Below are positions 14,381-23,114 of a DNA stretch of 49,387 nt, in pieces. The stretch is from Oscillatoriales cyanobacterium CG2_30_40_61 (GTDB taxonomy: Bacteria; Cyanobacteriota; Cyanobacteriia; Cyanobacteriales; Microcoleaceae): contig MNYZ01000028.1 in the NCBI GenBank assembly GCA_001873365.1, positions 1-49,387 on the forward strand, read 5' to 3'. The notes beneath the pieces were generated by a model, which had not been told where the DNA came from, searched no databases, and saw nothing but the letters and a program-made list of their open reading frames with translations. Every line of letters begins with the position of its first letter. The stretch's first letter is position 1. The translations under genes and the position numbers were made by a program.

Positions 14381-15403
14381 GTGACTCCCAACTCAATGAC
14401 ATCCACGAAACTTTCTGAATCGGAAAAATGGGAAATTATTAGGCTCTATCAAGACGTGCCGGAGGAAACGACTATTACCTTGGCAGAACGCTATGGAGTC
14501 AGTAGCTCAACGGTGAGACGAGTCCTGCAAAATGCTGTTCCTAAAGAGGTCTATGATATTCTGACCACCCAAAAACAGCGTCTCCATCGTGTGGGAAAAC
14601 GTTCCTCGGAGGATAGGGTGGGTGGAGATGATGCTCAACAGAAAGTTCACCGGGACACTCCTGAACCTGTAAACAAGGAATCTACCCTAATCTTGCCCCG
14701 GAAGCGGAAACGCTCATCGACGCCGGAGGTTGTGAAGTCGGATGTTTCTGATTCCTTGGAGTCCGATTCTGTACAAATTTCTCCGTCTAATTATCAGTTG
14801 TCTATTCCGGGTCTGGAGGGGCTGTTTTCACCGGCTCGGCTTGAAGTTAAGGGTCATGGGTTTGAGGACTATGACGAAGATGAGCAAGATGAGCAAGATG
14901 AGCAAGATGGGGAAAATGGGGAAGATGGGGAAAATGGGGAAGATGGGGAAGATGGGGAAGATGGGGAAGATGGGGAAGACACGAATCCGGATCAGGAAGA
15001 CTATGTAGAGGAGTTTGCTGACGAGGAAGACGATGAGGATGATACACAGCATCGGGGTCTATTTTCCCAGGGACTAGCTAGTGGAGCGACCGTATCGGTT
15101 AAAATTTTGCCCTTAACCGAAACAGCACTCCCGAAAACCTGCTATTTAGTGATTGACCGATTCTCGGAATTGATTGCTAAACCCTTGAGGGCATTTAGTG
15201 AGTTAGGAACAATTCCAGAGGAAGAATTCCTAGAACAAACCCTTCCTGTTTTTGATAATCACCGGATCGCTAGTCGTTTCTCTGGACGCAACCAACGGGT
15301 GTTTAAAGTCCCCGATGGCCGACTCCTCAGAAAAGTGGCTCCCTATTTACAGGCTAAGGGAATTACCCGGCTCTTAATTGATGGCCAGGTTTATCGGTTT
15401 TAA
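14381..15403 (+). CDS. HTH protein with acidic tandem-repeat linker
   Basis: A 340-residue protein. Residues 10-60 form a homeodomain-like HTH (SESEKWEIIRLYQDV, TLAERYGVSSSTVRRVL) as in transposase-type DNA-binding domains. A central linker contains tandem DGE/NGE/DEQ repeats followed by more acidic sequence (about residues 165-225). The C-terminal 110 residues (SVKILPLTETALPKTCYLVIDR to LLIDGQVYRF) look like a compact folded domain. No DDE catalytic core is present, so it is not a transposase; a cyanobacterial DNA-binding or nucleoid role is inference. The first start is GTG at 14381; an ATG at 14396 is equally plausible. Confidence 0.65.
   Translation: MTPNSMTSTKLSESEKWEIIRLYQDVPEETTITLAERYGVSSSTVRRVLQNAVPKEVYDILTTQKQRLHRVGKRSSEDRVGGDDAQQKVHRDTPEPVNKESTLILPRKRKRSSTPEVVKSDVSDSLESDSVQISPSNYQLSIPGLEGLFSPARLEVKGHGFEDYDEDEQDEQDEQDGENGEDGENGEDGEDGEDGEDGEDTNPDQEDYVEEFADEEDDEDDTQHRGLFSQGLASGATVSVKILPLTETALPKTCYLVIDRFSELIAKPLRAFSELGTIPEEEFLEQTLPVFDNHRIASRFSGRNQRVFKVPDGRLLRKVAPYLQAKGITRLLIDGQVYRF
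14879..14977 (+). repeat. In-frame 9-bp tandem repeat
   Basis: Eleven 9-bp units: three GATGAGCAA followed by eight GATGGGGAA or AATGGGGAA. The length is a multiple of three, so copy-number change alters the acidic linker of the HTH protein without frameshift. Confidence 0.9.
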
Positions 15404-15429
15404 TTGGGGTTGATTCACCCTCGATGTGT

Positions 15430-16296
15430 CTATTTGGTTGCTGTTAATAGACCAAAACGAATTAGTCCGGTGGCATAGCCTCGACTCATCAGGGGTAAGG
15501 CTAGGGCGGCTTGAATGGTTGTTGGGCCACTCAATAGCAAGCCGACGATGGCATTCAGGTTAAAGGCGGAATCGATCACCGTATTCCAAAAGGGGGCGAC
15601 GGCCTTTGACCAGTCAGCCGTTTGGATATTGTTAAACCCTTGCTCCGTGGCGATCGCTTCATATTCGGGTAAAGCAATCACATAGGGTAAGGCATAAACC
15701 CGATAAATTTCTGCTAAATGCCGACGTTCCTCTTCGGTGAGTTGTCCGGCTTTTCCTCCCAGGGGACGATGACACCAGGTGGCCATTAATAAGGTTCCGC
15801 CGGGTTTCAAGACTCGATAGGCTTCACGCAAAAACTGAATTTTATTCGGGAAGTGTTCGGCACTTTCTAAAGACCACACCAAATCAAAGCTATTGCTCTC
15901 AAAAGGCATTTCTAAGGCATCGGCTACCAAAAACCGCGTTTTTTCCTGTAATCGAGCTTCTAGGGCGCGTTCTGCGGCTCTTTTGGCTTGGACGGGACTC
16001 AGGGTAATTCCGGTGACATCGGCCTGGAATTTGTCAGCTAAATATAACGAACTTCCCCCAATTCCACAGCCGACGTCAAGAATTCGAGATCCTTGTAAAT
16101 CCTCTTGGTTTGTTGGTGTCAGTCCCCAATTTAGGAATTCTTCAATTAAGTCGATTTGAGCTTGGCGACGTTCTTTTTTCAGGGTGCCATCGCAGCCATA
16201 ATATCCATGATGCAGATGTTCTCCCCAAATTTTCTCCCACAAACCGGAGGAAGAATCATAGAATTGTTGAATTTGTTGATAGAGTGTTGAGTTCAT
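15430..16296 (-). CDS. SAM-dependent methyltransferase, gamma-tocopherol methyltransferase type
   Basis: A 288-residue class I methyltransferase. Motif I is ILDVGCGIGGSSLYLA, followed by GITLSPVQAKRA (typical of tocopherol, sarcosine and related methyltransferases), motif II DALEMPFESNSFDLVWSLESAEH and motif III RVLKPGGTLLMATW. The N-terminus (LYQQIQQFYDSSSGLWEKIWGEHLHHGYY) is that of VTE4/cyanobacterial TMT proteins. The C-terminus is hydrophobic and perhaps membrane-associated. I prefer ATG 16296 (MNSTLYQQI) over an upstream non-ATG start at 16338. The exact substrate (tocopherol or another quinone or terpenoid) is not provable here. Confidence 0.75.
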   Translation of the reverse strand: MNSTLYQQIQQFYDSSSGLWEKIWGEHLHHGYYGCDGTLKKERRQAQIDLIEEFLNWGLTPTNQEDLQGSRILDVGCGIGGSSLYLADKFQADVTGITLSPVQAKRAAERALEARLQEKTRFLVADALEMPFESNSFDLVWSLESAEHFPNKIQFLREAYRVLKPGGTLLMATWCHRPLGGKAGQLTEEERRHLAEIYRVYALPYVIALPEYEAIATEQGFNNIQTADWSKAVAPFWNTVIDSAFNLNAIVGLLLSGPTTIQAALALPLMSRGYATGLIRFGLLTATK

Positions 16297-16390
16297 CTGA
16301 ATCAATGAAAGAATTTTTGAGTGATGCCATACAAGCACCCCTACAGTATCATTCTACTTATCGCAAATTTCCCGTTTTCAACTTAAAGAT

Positions 16391-16432
16391 TAACCTATAA
16401 CCCATAACCCATTACCCATAACCCATAACCCT
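16391..16432. repeat. Short tandem heptamer repeat (CCCATAA)
   Basis: About six degenerate units of CCCATAA/CCCATTA directly before the ktrB start. The same heptamer forms the array at 44552-44598. Such STRR arrays are common in filamentous cyanobacteria. Confidence 0.85.
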
Positions 16433-16435
16433 CCC

Positions 16436-17770
16436 ATGACCGGATCTCGAACAATTGGTTTAGGTTTCCTGGCGGTAATTACCGTTGGGACAATTTCATT
16501 AATGTTACCCTTCTCCTTGAGTGCGGGCACTTGGGGTAATCCTCTAACGGCCTTATTTACATCAACATCTGCGGTTTGCGTCACCGGGTTATCTGTGGTG
16601 GATGTGGGCAAATTCTACTCATTTTGGGGCCAGTTGATTATCCTGGTGCTGGTTCAGGTCGGGGGGTTAGGATACATGACCGTCACCACCTTTTTATTGT
16701 TGGTATTAGGTCGAAAGTTTCGCCTCAAGGATAAATTAGCTCTGCAACAATCTTTAGATGCTTCGGGAATAGCGGGGGCTGTGCCTTTATTAAAATCTAT
16801 TGTGGCAACCACCGCCCTATTTGAAATAACCGGAGTTTTTCTATTGTTATTCGTGTTTGTTCCTGATTTGGGATGGAATCAGGGACTATGGTTTGCCCTC
16901 TTTCATAGTGTAAATGCTTTTAACAATGCCGGATTTGGATTATTCTCTGATAGTTTTATCAGCTATGCTCACTCCCCTTTATTGAATTTTGTGATTACGT
17001 TTTTGATTATTTGGGGAGGGATGGGCTATCAAGTTATTCAAGAACTTCATTTATGGATTTGTAATCGATTCTCTAGTAGTCCCCTTCGTCGTGATTTTTC
17101 GATTCATTTCCGAGTTGTCACTTCTACAACAATCTTTCTATTAGTCTTAGGAACGGTTTTATTATTCTTTACTGAATATCAAAATCCAGGAACTTTAAAA
17201 CCCCTTAATTTTATTGATCAAGTCATAGCTGCTTGGTTTCAATCGGTAACGACCCGAACCGCCGGATTTAATACGATTAATAATGGAGCATTAACAGTTG
17301 GCGGGTTATTTGTATCGATCATTTTGATGTTTCTGGGGGCGAGTCCAGGGGGAACTGGAGGAGGAATTAAAACCACAACGATTCGGATTTTATTTAATGC
17401 TACCCGGTCAGCTTTACAAGGACGAGAAGAAGTGATTTGTTATAAACGCCAAATTCCACTGCCTTTAATTTTAAAAGCCATTGGAGTTTTATTGGGTTCG
17501 TTTATGGTAATTTGTATGTCAGCAATTCTGATTTCTTTGAGTCAACCGGAAATTGCTTTTGCCCCGATTTTATTTGAGGTGGTTTCTGCCTTTGCCACGG
17601 TGGGGTTATCGACGGGGATTACCGGCGATTTAACCCCCTTGAGTCAATTGATTATTATTACTACAATGTATATGGGACGGGTTGGGGTACTGTTATTAAT
17701 GTCCGCTATTTTAGGTGATCCTAAACCCACGTCGATTGACTATCCTGAAGAAAACCTTTTAGTAGGATAA
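16436..17770 (+). CDS. ktrB: Potassium uptake membrane subunit KtrB
   Basis: A 444-residue TrkH/KtrB-type channel protein with four pseudo-repeats of membrane helix, pore loop, membrane helix. The first pore loop is TSTSAVCVTGLSVVD, and later ones include AFNNAGFG, TRTAGFNT and FATVGLSTG, each with the selectivity glycine. It forms a Na+-dependent K+ uptake system with the cytoplasmic KtrA, whose gene follows 41 bp later. The start ATG at 16436 sits immediately after the heptamer array, so the array lies in the 5' untranslated region or promoter. Confidence 0.9.
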   Translation: MTGSRTIGLGFLAVITVGTISLMLPFSLSAGTWGNPLTALFTSTSAVCVTGLSVVDVGKFYSFWGQLIILVLVQVGGLGYMTVTTFLLLVLGRKFRLKDKLALQQSLDASGIAGAVPLLKSIVATTALFEITGVFLLLFVFVPDLGWNQGLWFALFHSVNAFNNAGFGLFSDSFISYAHSPLLNFVITFLIIWGGMGYQVIQELHLWICNRFSSSPLRRDFSIHFRVVTSTTIFLLVLGTVLLFFTEYQNPGTLKPLNFIDQVIAAWFQSVTTRTAGFNTINNGALTVGGLFVSIILMFLGASPGGTGGGIKTTTIRILFNATRSALQGREEVICYKRQIPLPLILKAIGVLLGSFMVICMSAILISLSQPEIAFAPILFEVVSAFATVGLSTGITGDLTPLSQLIIITTMYMGRVGVLLLMSAILGDPKPTSIDYPEENLLVG

Positions 17771-17811
17771 ACCACTCAAATTTTACTCTGCTTGCAACAA
17801 CCCTAGATAAT

Positions 17812-18510
17812 ATGAACTTCTCATCTTGGAATTTTTTACGCAATCTCAGAACTGAAAAAAGACAATTTGCTGTGATTGGATTAGGTCGGTTTGGGAGTGC
17901 TGTTTGTTCAACTCTTCATAGTAGTGGTTATGAAGTTCTAGCCGTTGATAAAGAAGAAAAACGAGTGACTTCGGCATTAAGTGCTCAAATAGCCTCCCAT
18001 GCGTTGTTGTTAGATTCTACGGAAACCTCGGCACTTCGAGAAGCGGGAATCTTAGAATTTGATACGGTGATTGTGGCGGTAGGTAGCTTTTTAGCCGAAA
18101 GTATTACCACCACTTTAAACTTAAAAGAAGGGGGTGTTCCGAATGTAATTGCTAAGGCATCTTCGGAAACCCATGTTAAATTATTGAATAAAGTCGGTGC
18201 GGATTTAGTGGTATTCCCAGAACAGGAAATGGGTCAACAATTAGCCCGACAATTGACCCGTCCCCGTTTACTCGATCAGTTTGAACTTGATGTAGAACAT
18301 AGTATTGTAGAAATGATTGTTCCCGATGAATTTGATGGGAAAACTATTGCTGAATTAGAACTCCGCCGCCGTTATGGAATAAACCTTTTAGCGATTAAAA
18401 ATGAAGGGGATAAAATGGAAATTAATCCCCTTTCTAATCGCAAACTTTACAAAGGAACCATGATTGTTGTTGTGGGTTCTAATCAGGATATTAACCGTTT
18501 AGTGGGTTAA
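17812..18510 (+). CDS. ktrA: KtrA potassium-channel regulatory subunit (RCK domain)
   Basis: A 232-residue cytoplasmic protein. The RCK_N Rossmann fold starts with FAVIGLGRFGSAVCSTL (GxGxxG), with an acidic residue at the end of strand beta-2 (AVDKEEKRV). RCK_C covers about residues 145-230, including HSIVEMIVPDEFDGKTIAELELR and a final MIVVVGSNQDI. It binds nucleotides and gates KtrB. It is in one operon with ktrB. A 66-bp duplicated sequence and the opposite-strand gene lie downstream. Confidence 0.9.
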   Translation: MNFSSWNFLRNLRTEKRQFAVIGLGRFGSAVCSTLHSSGYEVLAVDKEEKRVTSALSAQIASHALLLDSTETSALREAGILEFDTVIVAVGSFLAESITTTLNLKEGGVPNVIAKASSETHVKLLNKVGADLVVFPEQEMGQQLARQLTRPRLLDQFELDVEHSIVEMIVPDEFDGKTIAELELRRRYGINLLAIKNEGDKMEINPLSNRKLYKGTMIVVVGSNQDINRLVG

Positions 18511-18545
18511 AACAGATTCCACGGATTAGAGGTTTATGAATCTGT

Positions 18546-18705
18546 AATCTGTGATTAATTCTCCGGTGGATTCCGTTGAGGGATGATTTTACCTAAACTT
18601 AAATCGTCTAAAATCCGTGAAATCAGTGGAATCCGTCTTAATCTGTGATTAATTCTCCGGTGGATTCCGTTGAGGGATGATTTTACCTAAACTTAAATCG
18701 TCTAA
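18546..18705. repeat. 66-bp direct repeat (duplicated 3' end of the following gene)
   Basis: The 66 bp at 18546-18611 recur at 18640-18705, 94 bp apart. The second copy includes the last 18 or so codons and stop of the minus-strand membrane-protein gene; the first is an extra copy beyond the stop. Confidence 0.85.
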
Positions 18706-19059
18706 ATCAATCCCTCTTAAACCTTTTTGTTCTAATTGGTTAAATAATCGAGTTAATTGATACCAAACTAATCCGGCCATTAATGCTGTTAAGGGAATAG
18801 AAAACCCATAGGCGAATGTTTCTGAAAAGGCAAAAACTTCTAAACAGGAAGCTAGAAAAATACAAATTCCTAACCCCACTCCCAGAAAGGGAAACAGTAT
18901 GGGAAAGCCCCGCAAGTTAGTGAGATTACGACTAGAACGATTTTTTGACCATTCTTTTAAAAGCTGCTTGAGATTGACAACAAAAGCAGTACAACAGGTT
19001 ATTCCAATGAATAAACCTCCAATCAACAAAACTAAAGGCGGATTTGCAGAATTAAACAT
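18649..19059 (-). CDS. Small membrane protein of unknown function
   Basis: A 136-residue protein with three hydrophobic helices (about residues 8-28, 52-73 and 77-98) and a polar C-terminus (DLDDLSLGKIIPQRNPPEN). Residues 29-50 are basic (KQLLKEWSKNRSSRN), probably cytoplasmic. I recognise no family beyond similar cyanobacterial hypotheticals. Its 3' end is duplicated downstream. Confidence 0.6.
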   Translation of the reverse strand: MFNSANPPLVLLIGGLFIGITCCTAFVVNLKQLLKEWSKNRSSRNLTNLRGFPILFPFLGVGLGICIFLASCLEVFAFSETFAYGFSIPLTALMAGLVWYQLTRLFNQLEQKGLRGIDLDDLSLGKIIPQRNPPEN

Positions 19060-19066
19060 AAATCGG

Positions 19067-19282
19067 TAATCAGTTATCAGTTAACAGTCATCAGTTATCA
19101 GTGTAAGAGTTATCAGTCATCCGTAGAGACGTGCGCGATGCCGAAGGCTATTGGCGCGTCTGTATCAGTCATCAGTTGACGGTAAAGAGTTCATAGTTAA
19201 TATTTGTGGGCTAAAAGTTAACAGTTAACTGTTAACTGTTAACTGTTAACTGTTAACTGTTAACTGATGACTGATAACTGAC
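19067..19282. repeat. Composite short-repeat region (CAGTTATCAGT, TTAACTG heptamers, hairpin)
   Basis: From 19067 a series of CAGTTATCAGT/CAGTCATCAGT units leads into a GTAGAGACG hairpin-type repeat (about 19119-19162), then seven or so copies of TTAACTG/GTTAACT (19210-19265) and GATGACTGATAACTGA. The last part overlaps the final codons of the minus-strand ABC1 gene. Confidence 0.8.
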
Positions 19283-20915
19283 TAATCGCGCTCCAAGCTG
19301 CATCGAATAAACGACTGGGTTTTAAATCCGGTTGAATTAAAGTCCATAACCGTTGAACTTCTGTAGTATGAAGACGATCATCTTCGGTTAAAGCCAAAAT
19401 AATTTGACGGCGGAGGAAATCTCCTTCATCAGACATTAAATATTTTAATCCTAATTGCGCCGTAGGTAACAGATCAAAATTCCGATCAGATCGCGCGATC
19501 GCAATCATATTTTCTAATCGTTGCCATTGTAATTTCCCATCTTTAAACAATACTTCAATTAAACGACGTCGCAGGGCTGGGGTTTCACCATTTAATAATC
19601 GACGGGCGACGTAGGGATAGGCCACATCCACAATTTTGAAATCGGGATTCAAACTCAAAGCAATGCCCTCTTGGGTGACCAAAGAACGAATAATTAAGGC
19701 AAATTGGGCAGGAACTCGGAAGGGATATTCATACATTAATTCCGAAAAACTATCGGTAATAGTTTTAAAATTAAAGTCCTTAACGCTAGTACCTATTACA
19801 TCCCCCAATACCATTTCCAAGGCAGGAATAATCGGTTGAATATTAGTTTCCGGCGATAAAAACCCTAATTTCACGAAATTAAGTGCCAGTTGATCATAGT
19901 CTTTATTAATCAAATGCACCACGGAATCCACCAAGGTTTCTTTTGTATTTTGTTGTAACTGATCCATCATCCCAAAATCAATAAATGCCATGCGACCATC
20001 GGGCAGAGCAAATAAATTTCCTGGGTGCGGATCGGCGTGGAAAAAGCCAAATTCTAATAATTGTTTTAAACCACTGGTCACACCAATTTCAATTAAGGTA
20101 TCCTGATCTAATCCCGCGGCTTTAATTCGTTCAGTATCGGTTAATTTAAACCCATTAATCCACTCTAAAGTTAAAACACAAGTAGTGGTGTAACGCCAAT
20201 AAATCAAGGGAACTTTGATATTAGGGTCATCAGCAAAATAGGTGGCAAACCGTTCCGCATTCCGACCTTCATTAATATAGTCAATTTCCTCAAATAACTT
20301 AATCCCAAATTCATCCACAATTAGGGTTAAATCATGTCCTAAATTCAACGGAAGCCAAGGAGAAAGCCATCCCGCCGCCCAACGCATTAAATATAAATCT
20401 AAGGTTAAAACGGGTAATAAATTCGGCCGTTGTACCTTAACCGCCACTTCTTCCCCAGTTCGGAGTCGGGCGTGATAGACTTGACCCAAACTAGCAGCGG
20501 CTACGGGTTCGGGAGAAATTTCCGTATAAAGACTGTCTAAACCCTGGTCTAATTCCGCTTCAATAATTGCCATCGCCTGATCATGATTAAATGGCGGCAA
20601 TTGATCCTGAAGTTTGGTTAATTCCTCTAAGAAATCTTTTCTAATTAAATCGGGACGGGTAGAAAGGGCTTGGCCTACTTTAATATAGGTAGGGCCTAAA
20701 TCCGTAAGAACATAGCGCAGGTGGGTAGCCCGTTGGGGGGTATGTTTCACGTCCCCATGTTGCCATTTATCCCACAATAACCCCAAAATAAACCCGGTGA
20801 AATACCAAATCACCATAATTGTCCGTCCGATGGCTAACCAGGGGCGACGACGATGATAGCGGGCAATTTCCTCTGGGTCATAGCGTCGTCTGGATTTGAC
20901 TTGCTGTGGGTTCAC
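19260..20915 (-). CDS. ABC1/UbiB family atypical kinase
   Basis: A 551-residue UbiB/ADCK-type protein. The KxGQ motif (YIKVGQALSTRPDLI, about residues 75-90), the Ala-rich nucleotide loop (AAASLGQVYHARL), the AVKVQRP lysine, the HADPHPGN catalytic loop near residue 296 and FIDFGMMDQ (DFG-like) are all present. The N-terminus has a hydrophobic stretch near residue 32-45. Homologues act in quinone or tocopherol biology and photoprotection. Start GTG 20915 has AGGAGG 13 bases upstream. The last six residues are encoded by the short-repeat array, so the C-terminus has been rewritten. Confidence 0.88.
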   Translation of the reverse strand: MNPQQVKSRRRYDPEEIARYHRRRPWLAIGRTIMVIWYFTGFILGLLWDKWQHGDVKHTPQRATHLRYVLTDLGPTYIKVGQALSTRPDLIRKDFLEELTKLQDQLPPFNHDQAMAIIEAELDQGLDSLYTEISPEPVAAASLGQVYHARLRTGEEVAVKVQRPNLLPVLTLDLYLMRWAAGWLSPWLPLNLGHDLTLIVDEFGIKLFEEIDYINEGRNAERFATYFADDPNIKVPLIYWRYTTTCVLTLEWINGFKLTDTERIKAAGLDQDTLIEIGVTSGLKQLLEFGFFHADPHPGNLFALPDGRMAFIDFGMMDQLQQNTKETLVDSVVHLINKDYDQLALNFVKLGFLSPETNIQPIIPALEMVLGDVIGTSVKDFNFKTITDSFSELMYEYPFRVPAQFALIIRSLVTQEGIALSLNPDFKIVDVAYPYVARRLLNGETPALRRRLIEVLFKDGKLQWQRLENMIAIARSDRNFDLLPTAQLGLKYLMSDEGDFLRRQIILALTEDDRLHTTEVQRLWTLIQPDLKPSRLFDAAWSAISQLSVIS

Positions 20916-21169
20916 GTTTGTTGTATTCCTCCTAGTGGTTAGATTTTGAGAGTTGGGAGCAAAAAAAAGGCATTTCGACAGTTGACCTTTAGTTATTGAT
21001 TCTTCGTTAACGTTTAGTCAGTGAGGACACTCAGACTGCGGTCGGTTGGTTCTGTCCTCTAGGGCGATCTTGTACCTATTTTTAGCCGATGATTATGAAT
21101 TTTTTTATCGTTTTATTACCTAACAGTATACAAACAATCGCACCACAAAGACGCGCCCACCACAGGTTG

Positions 21170-22330
21170 CTAAAATTGCGGAATTTGAGTCAATCCTTCT
21201 TTGATGGCGGTAATCACCCGATCTTGCTGTTCTAGGGACAGTTCGGGAAACAGGGGTAAAGATAAGACCTCCTGACAAATGGCTTCAACAATGGGCAATT
21301 GATTAGCCTGATAGCCTAAATTTTGATAAACCGGTTGCTGATGCAGAGGAATAGGATAGTAAATCATAGAACCAATTCCCTGTTCTTGGAGGTAGTTTCG
21401 CAGGTAATCCCGGGGCTTGATTTCAGAATTCAGGGGGCCTTGAACCCTAATCGTGTATTGATTCCAAACACTTTCACCGAAAGTTATTTCTTGGGGTGTG
21501 ATAATTTCTGATAGGGGATAGAGTAACTGGTGATACTGTTTGGCGAGGGTTTGCCGTTGTTGATTCCAGGTATCGAGATAACGCAGTTTGATCCGTAAAA
21601 TCGCCGCTTGTAGGGCATCTAAACGACTATTAATCCCAATGGTTTCTGAACTATAGCGGGTGGATTGACCGTGTTCTTTCAGGATTCTGATAGCTTGGGC
21701 CAGAGCCCGATCTTGGGTCGTCACAGCCCCACCATCGCCACAGGCGCCTAAATTTTTAGTGGGGAAGAAGCTAAAACAGCCGATATCTCCGATACTTCCG
21801 ACTTTTTGCCCCTGACAGGTGGCCCCGGTAGCCTGGGCACAGTCTTCAATTACGGCTAAATGATGGGATTTTGCCACGGCCATTAATCGGGTCATATCCA
21901 CAGGTTGACCAAATAAATGGACGGGAATAATAGCTTTGGTTTTTTCGGTAACAGCGTTGGGAATTTGTTCAATATCGAGATTAAAAGTTGTGGCATCAAT
22001 ATCGACAAATACAGGCGTAGCTCCCACTGCACTGATCATTTCTGCGGTGGCGATAAAGGTAAAAGGGGTGGTAATTACTTCATCCCCTGGGCCAATCTTC
22101 AGGGCGCGTAGGGCCAAAAATAGGGCATCGGTTCCCGAGTTACAGGCAATGGTTTCCTGAACCCCAATATATTCTCCAAAGTCTTGTTCAAAGGCTTCGA
22201 CCGTGGAACCTCCAATATAACGACCGGAAGCCAAGACCGCTTGCACACAAGCGCTGACTTCATCCTGAATGGTTTTGTACTGTAGGCTAAGATCGAGCGG
22301 AGGGACTGTATTCACGTTTGACACCACCAA
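21170..22330 (-). CDS. DegT/DnrJ/EryC1/StrS family PLP aminotransferase
   Basis: Up to 386 residues of a sugar aminotransferase-type enzyme. The PLP site includes NSGTDALFLAL (phosphate binding), AVIEDCAQATGA and SFFPTKNLGACGDGG, where the Lys of PTKNLG forms the Schiff base. INSRLDALQAAIL is a family signature. It aminates nucleotide-linked keto-sugars for surface polysaccharides. The start is uncertain: TTG 22330, or in-frame GTG at 22327, 22324 or 22315; the last gives the normal family N-terminus (NTVPPLDLSLQY). It is monocistronic here, with no other sugar genes nearby. Confidence 0.88.
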   Translation of the reverse strand: MVVSNVNTVPPLDLSLQYKTIQDEVSACVQAVLASGRYIGGSTVEAFEQDFGEYIGVQETIACNSGTDALFLALRALKIGPGDEVITTPFTFIATAEMISAVGATPVFVDIDATTFNLDIEQIPNAVTEKTKAIIPVHLFGQPVDMTRLMAVAKSHHLAVIEDCAQATGATCQGQKVGSIGDIGCFSFFPTKNLGACGDGGAVTTQDRALAQAIRILKEHGQSTRYSSETIGINSRLDALQAAILRIKLRYLDTWNQQRQTLAKQYHQLLYPLSEIITPQEITFGESVWNQYTIRVQGPLNSEIKPRDYLRNYLQEQGIGSMIYYPIPLHQQPVYQNLGYQANQLPIVEAICQEVLSLPLFPELSLEQQDRVITAIKEGLTQIPQF

Positions 22331-22564
22331 GTAAAATTGAAATTGGGTTCGCTACTAGAGGAACGTTTTTTTGATTTCTTTAAGATTTTACAGACTTGGG
22401 GCTTTTCTGGGGACTAATTGCGATCGCAATTGCTGTTATTTCTGGTAAGGGTCAAAGGATCACGGTTATTTTCTATGGTTTTTGGCGGTTAAACTGGTAG
22501 AATTATTTGGGGTTGAATCTTAACTCTGGTGCAAAAACTTGCAGTTTATTACATTTATTAACTT

Positions 22565-22915
22565 ATGTCTGAATTTCAGGACTTTTTAAGACGAAAAGTT
22601 GCCTACGTTGCCATCGGTGAATTCAAACCGGGTAAATTTAAAGAAGCTCAAACATTATTTGAACAAGCGGTAGCCACTTACAAAGAAGGCTTTCAAGGAG
22701 CTTATTTACTTCAAGAACCGGGAACCGATAAGGGAATTGCTCTGATTTTCTGGGAAGATATTGGTGATATGGATACTTCTAATAATCACACTGAAGCCTA
22801 TGAAGCTATTATGAATGAAATGTCATCCCTATTTGTCAAAGCCCCAATTACATCTTTTTATGAAGTCAATAGTGCTATTCATTTAGAACAGTTAGCAGAA
22901 TCATTACTGAAATAA
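22565..22915 (+). CDS. Dimeric alpha/beta-barrel (ABM-like) protein
   Basis: A 116-residue protein with the pattern strand (VAYVAIGEFKPGKF), helix (EAQTLFEQAVATY), paired strands (GAYLLQEPG, GIALIFWED) and a C-terminal helix, typical of ferredoxin-like antibiotic-biosynthesis-monooxygenase domains. No catalytic residue can be assigned. It is probably monocistronic. Miniature elements begin 84 bp downstream. Confidence 0.6.
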   Translation: MSEFQDFLRRKVAYVAIGEFKPGKFKEAQTLFEQAVATYKEGFQGAYLLQEPGTDKGIALIFWEDIGDMDTSNNHTEAYEAIMNEMSSLFVKAPITSFYEVNSAIHLEQLAESLLK

Positions 22916-22998
22916 AACCCTAATCCGTTTCAACGGATTACAATTTCTACACCTACAGAACTCCATTAAGCGGGTTTTGTAGGTTAAATTACATAGAT

Positions 22999-23104
22999 AG
23001 GACTTATTTATGCAGGTAGCCCCAGAAACCGGGTTTTTTAGATAATATGTGGGTCACAACTAAGTATTTTCACAAAAAAAACCCGGTTTCTGTGCGTAAG
23101 TCCT
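22999..23104. mobile_element. Miniature inverted-repeat element, copy A
   Basis: About 106 bp bounded by AGGACTTA... and ...TGCGTAAGTCCT, with internal AGAAACCGGGTTTTTTAGAT and AAACCCGGTTTCTG arms. It matches copies at 23702-23808 (same orientation) and 48828-48938 (opposite). It encodes nothing, so it must be non-autonomous. Confidence 0.8.
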
Positions 23105-23114
23105 GATAGAGAGA

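Noticed and set aside
14381-14600. Transposase
   Set aside because: The N-terminal HTH resembles that of transposases, but there is no DDE or Y1/S catalytic domain, and no inverted repeats flank the gene.
14742-15052. Frames of MGKMGK and FPIFPI repeats
   Set aside because: They are other readings of the 9-bp array in the HTH protein gene.
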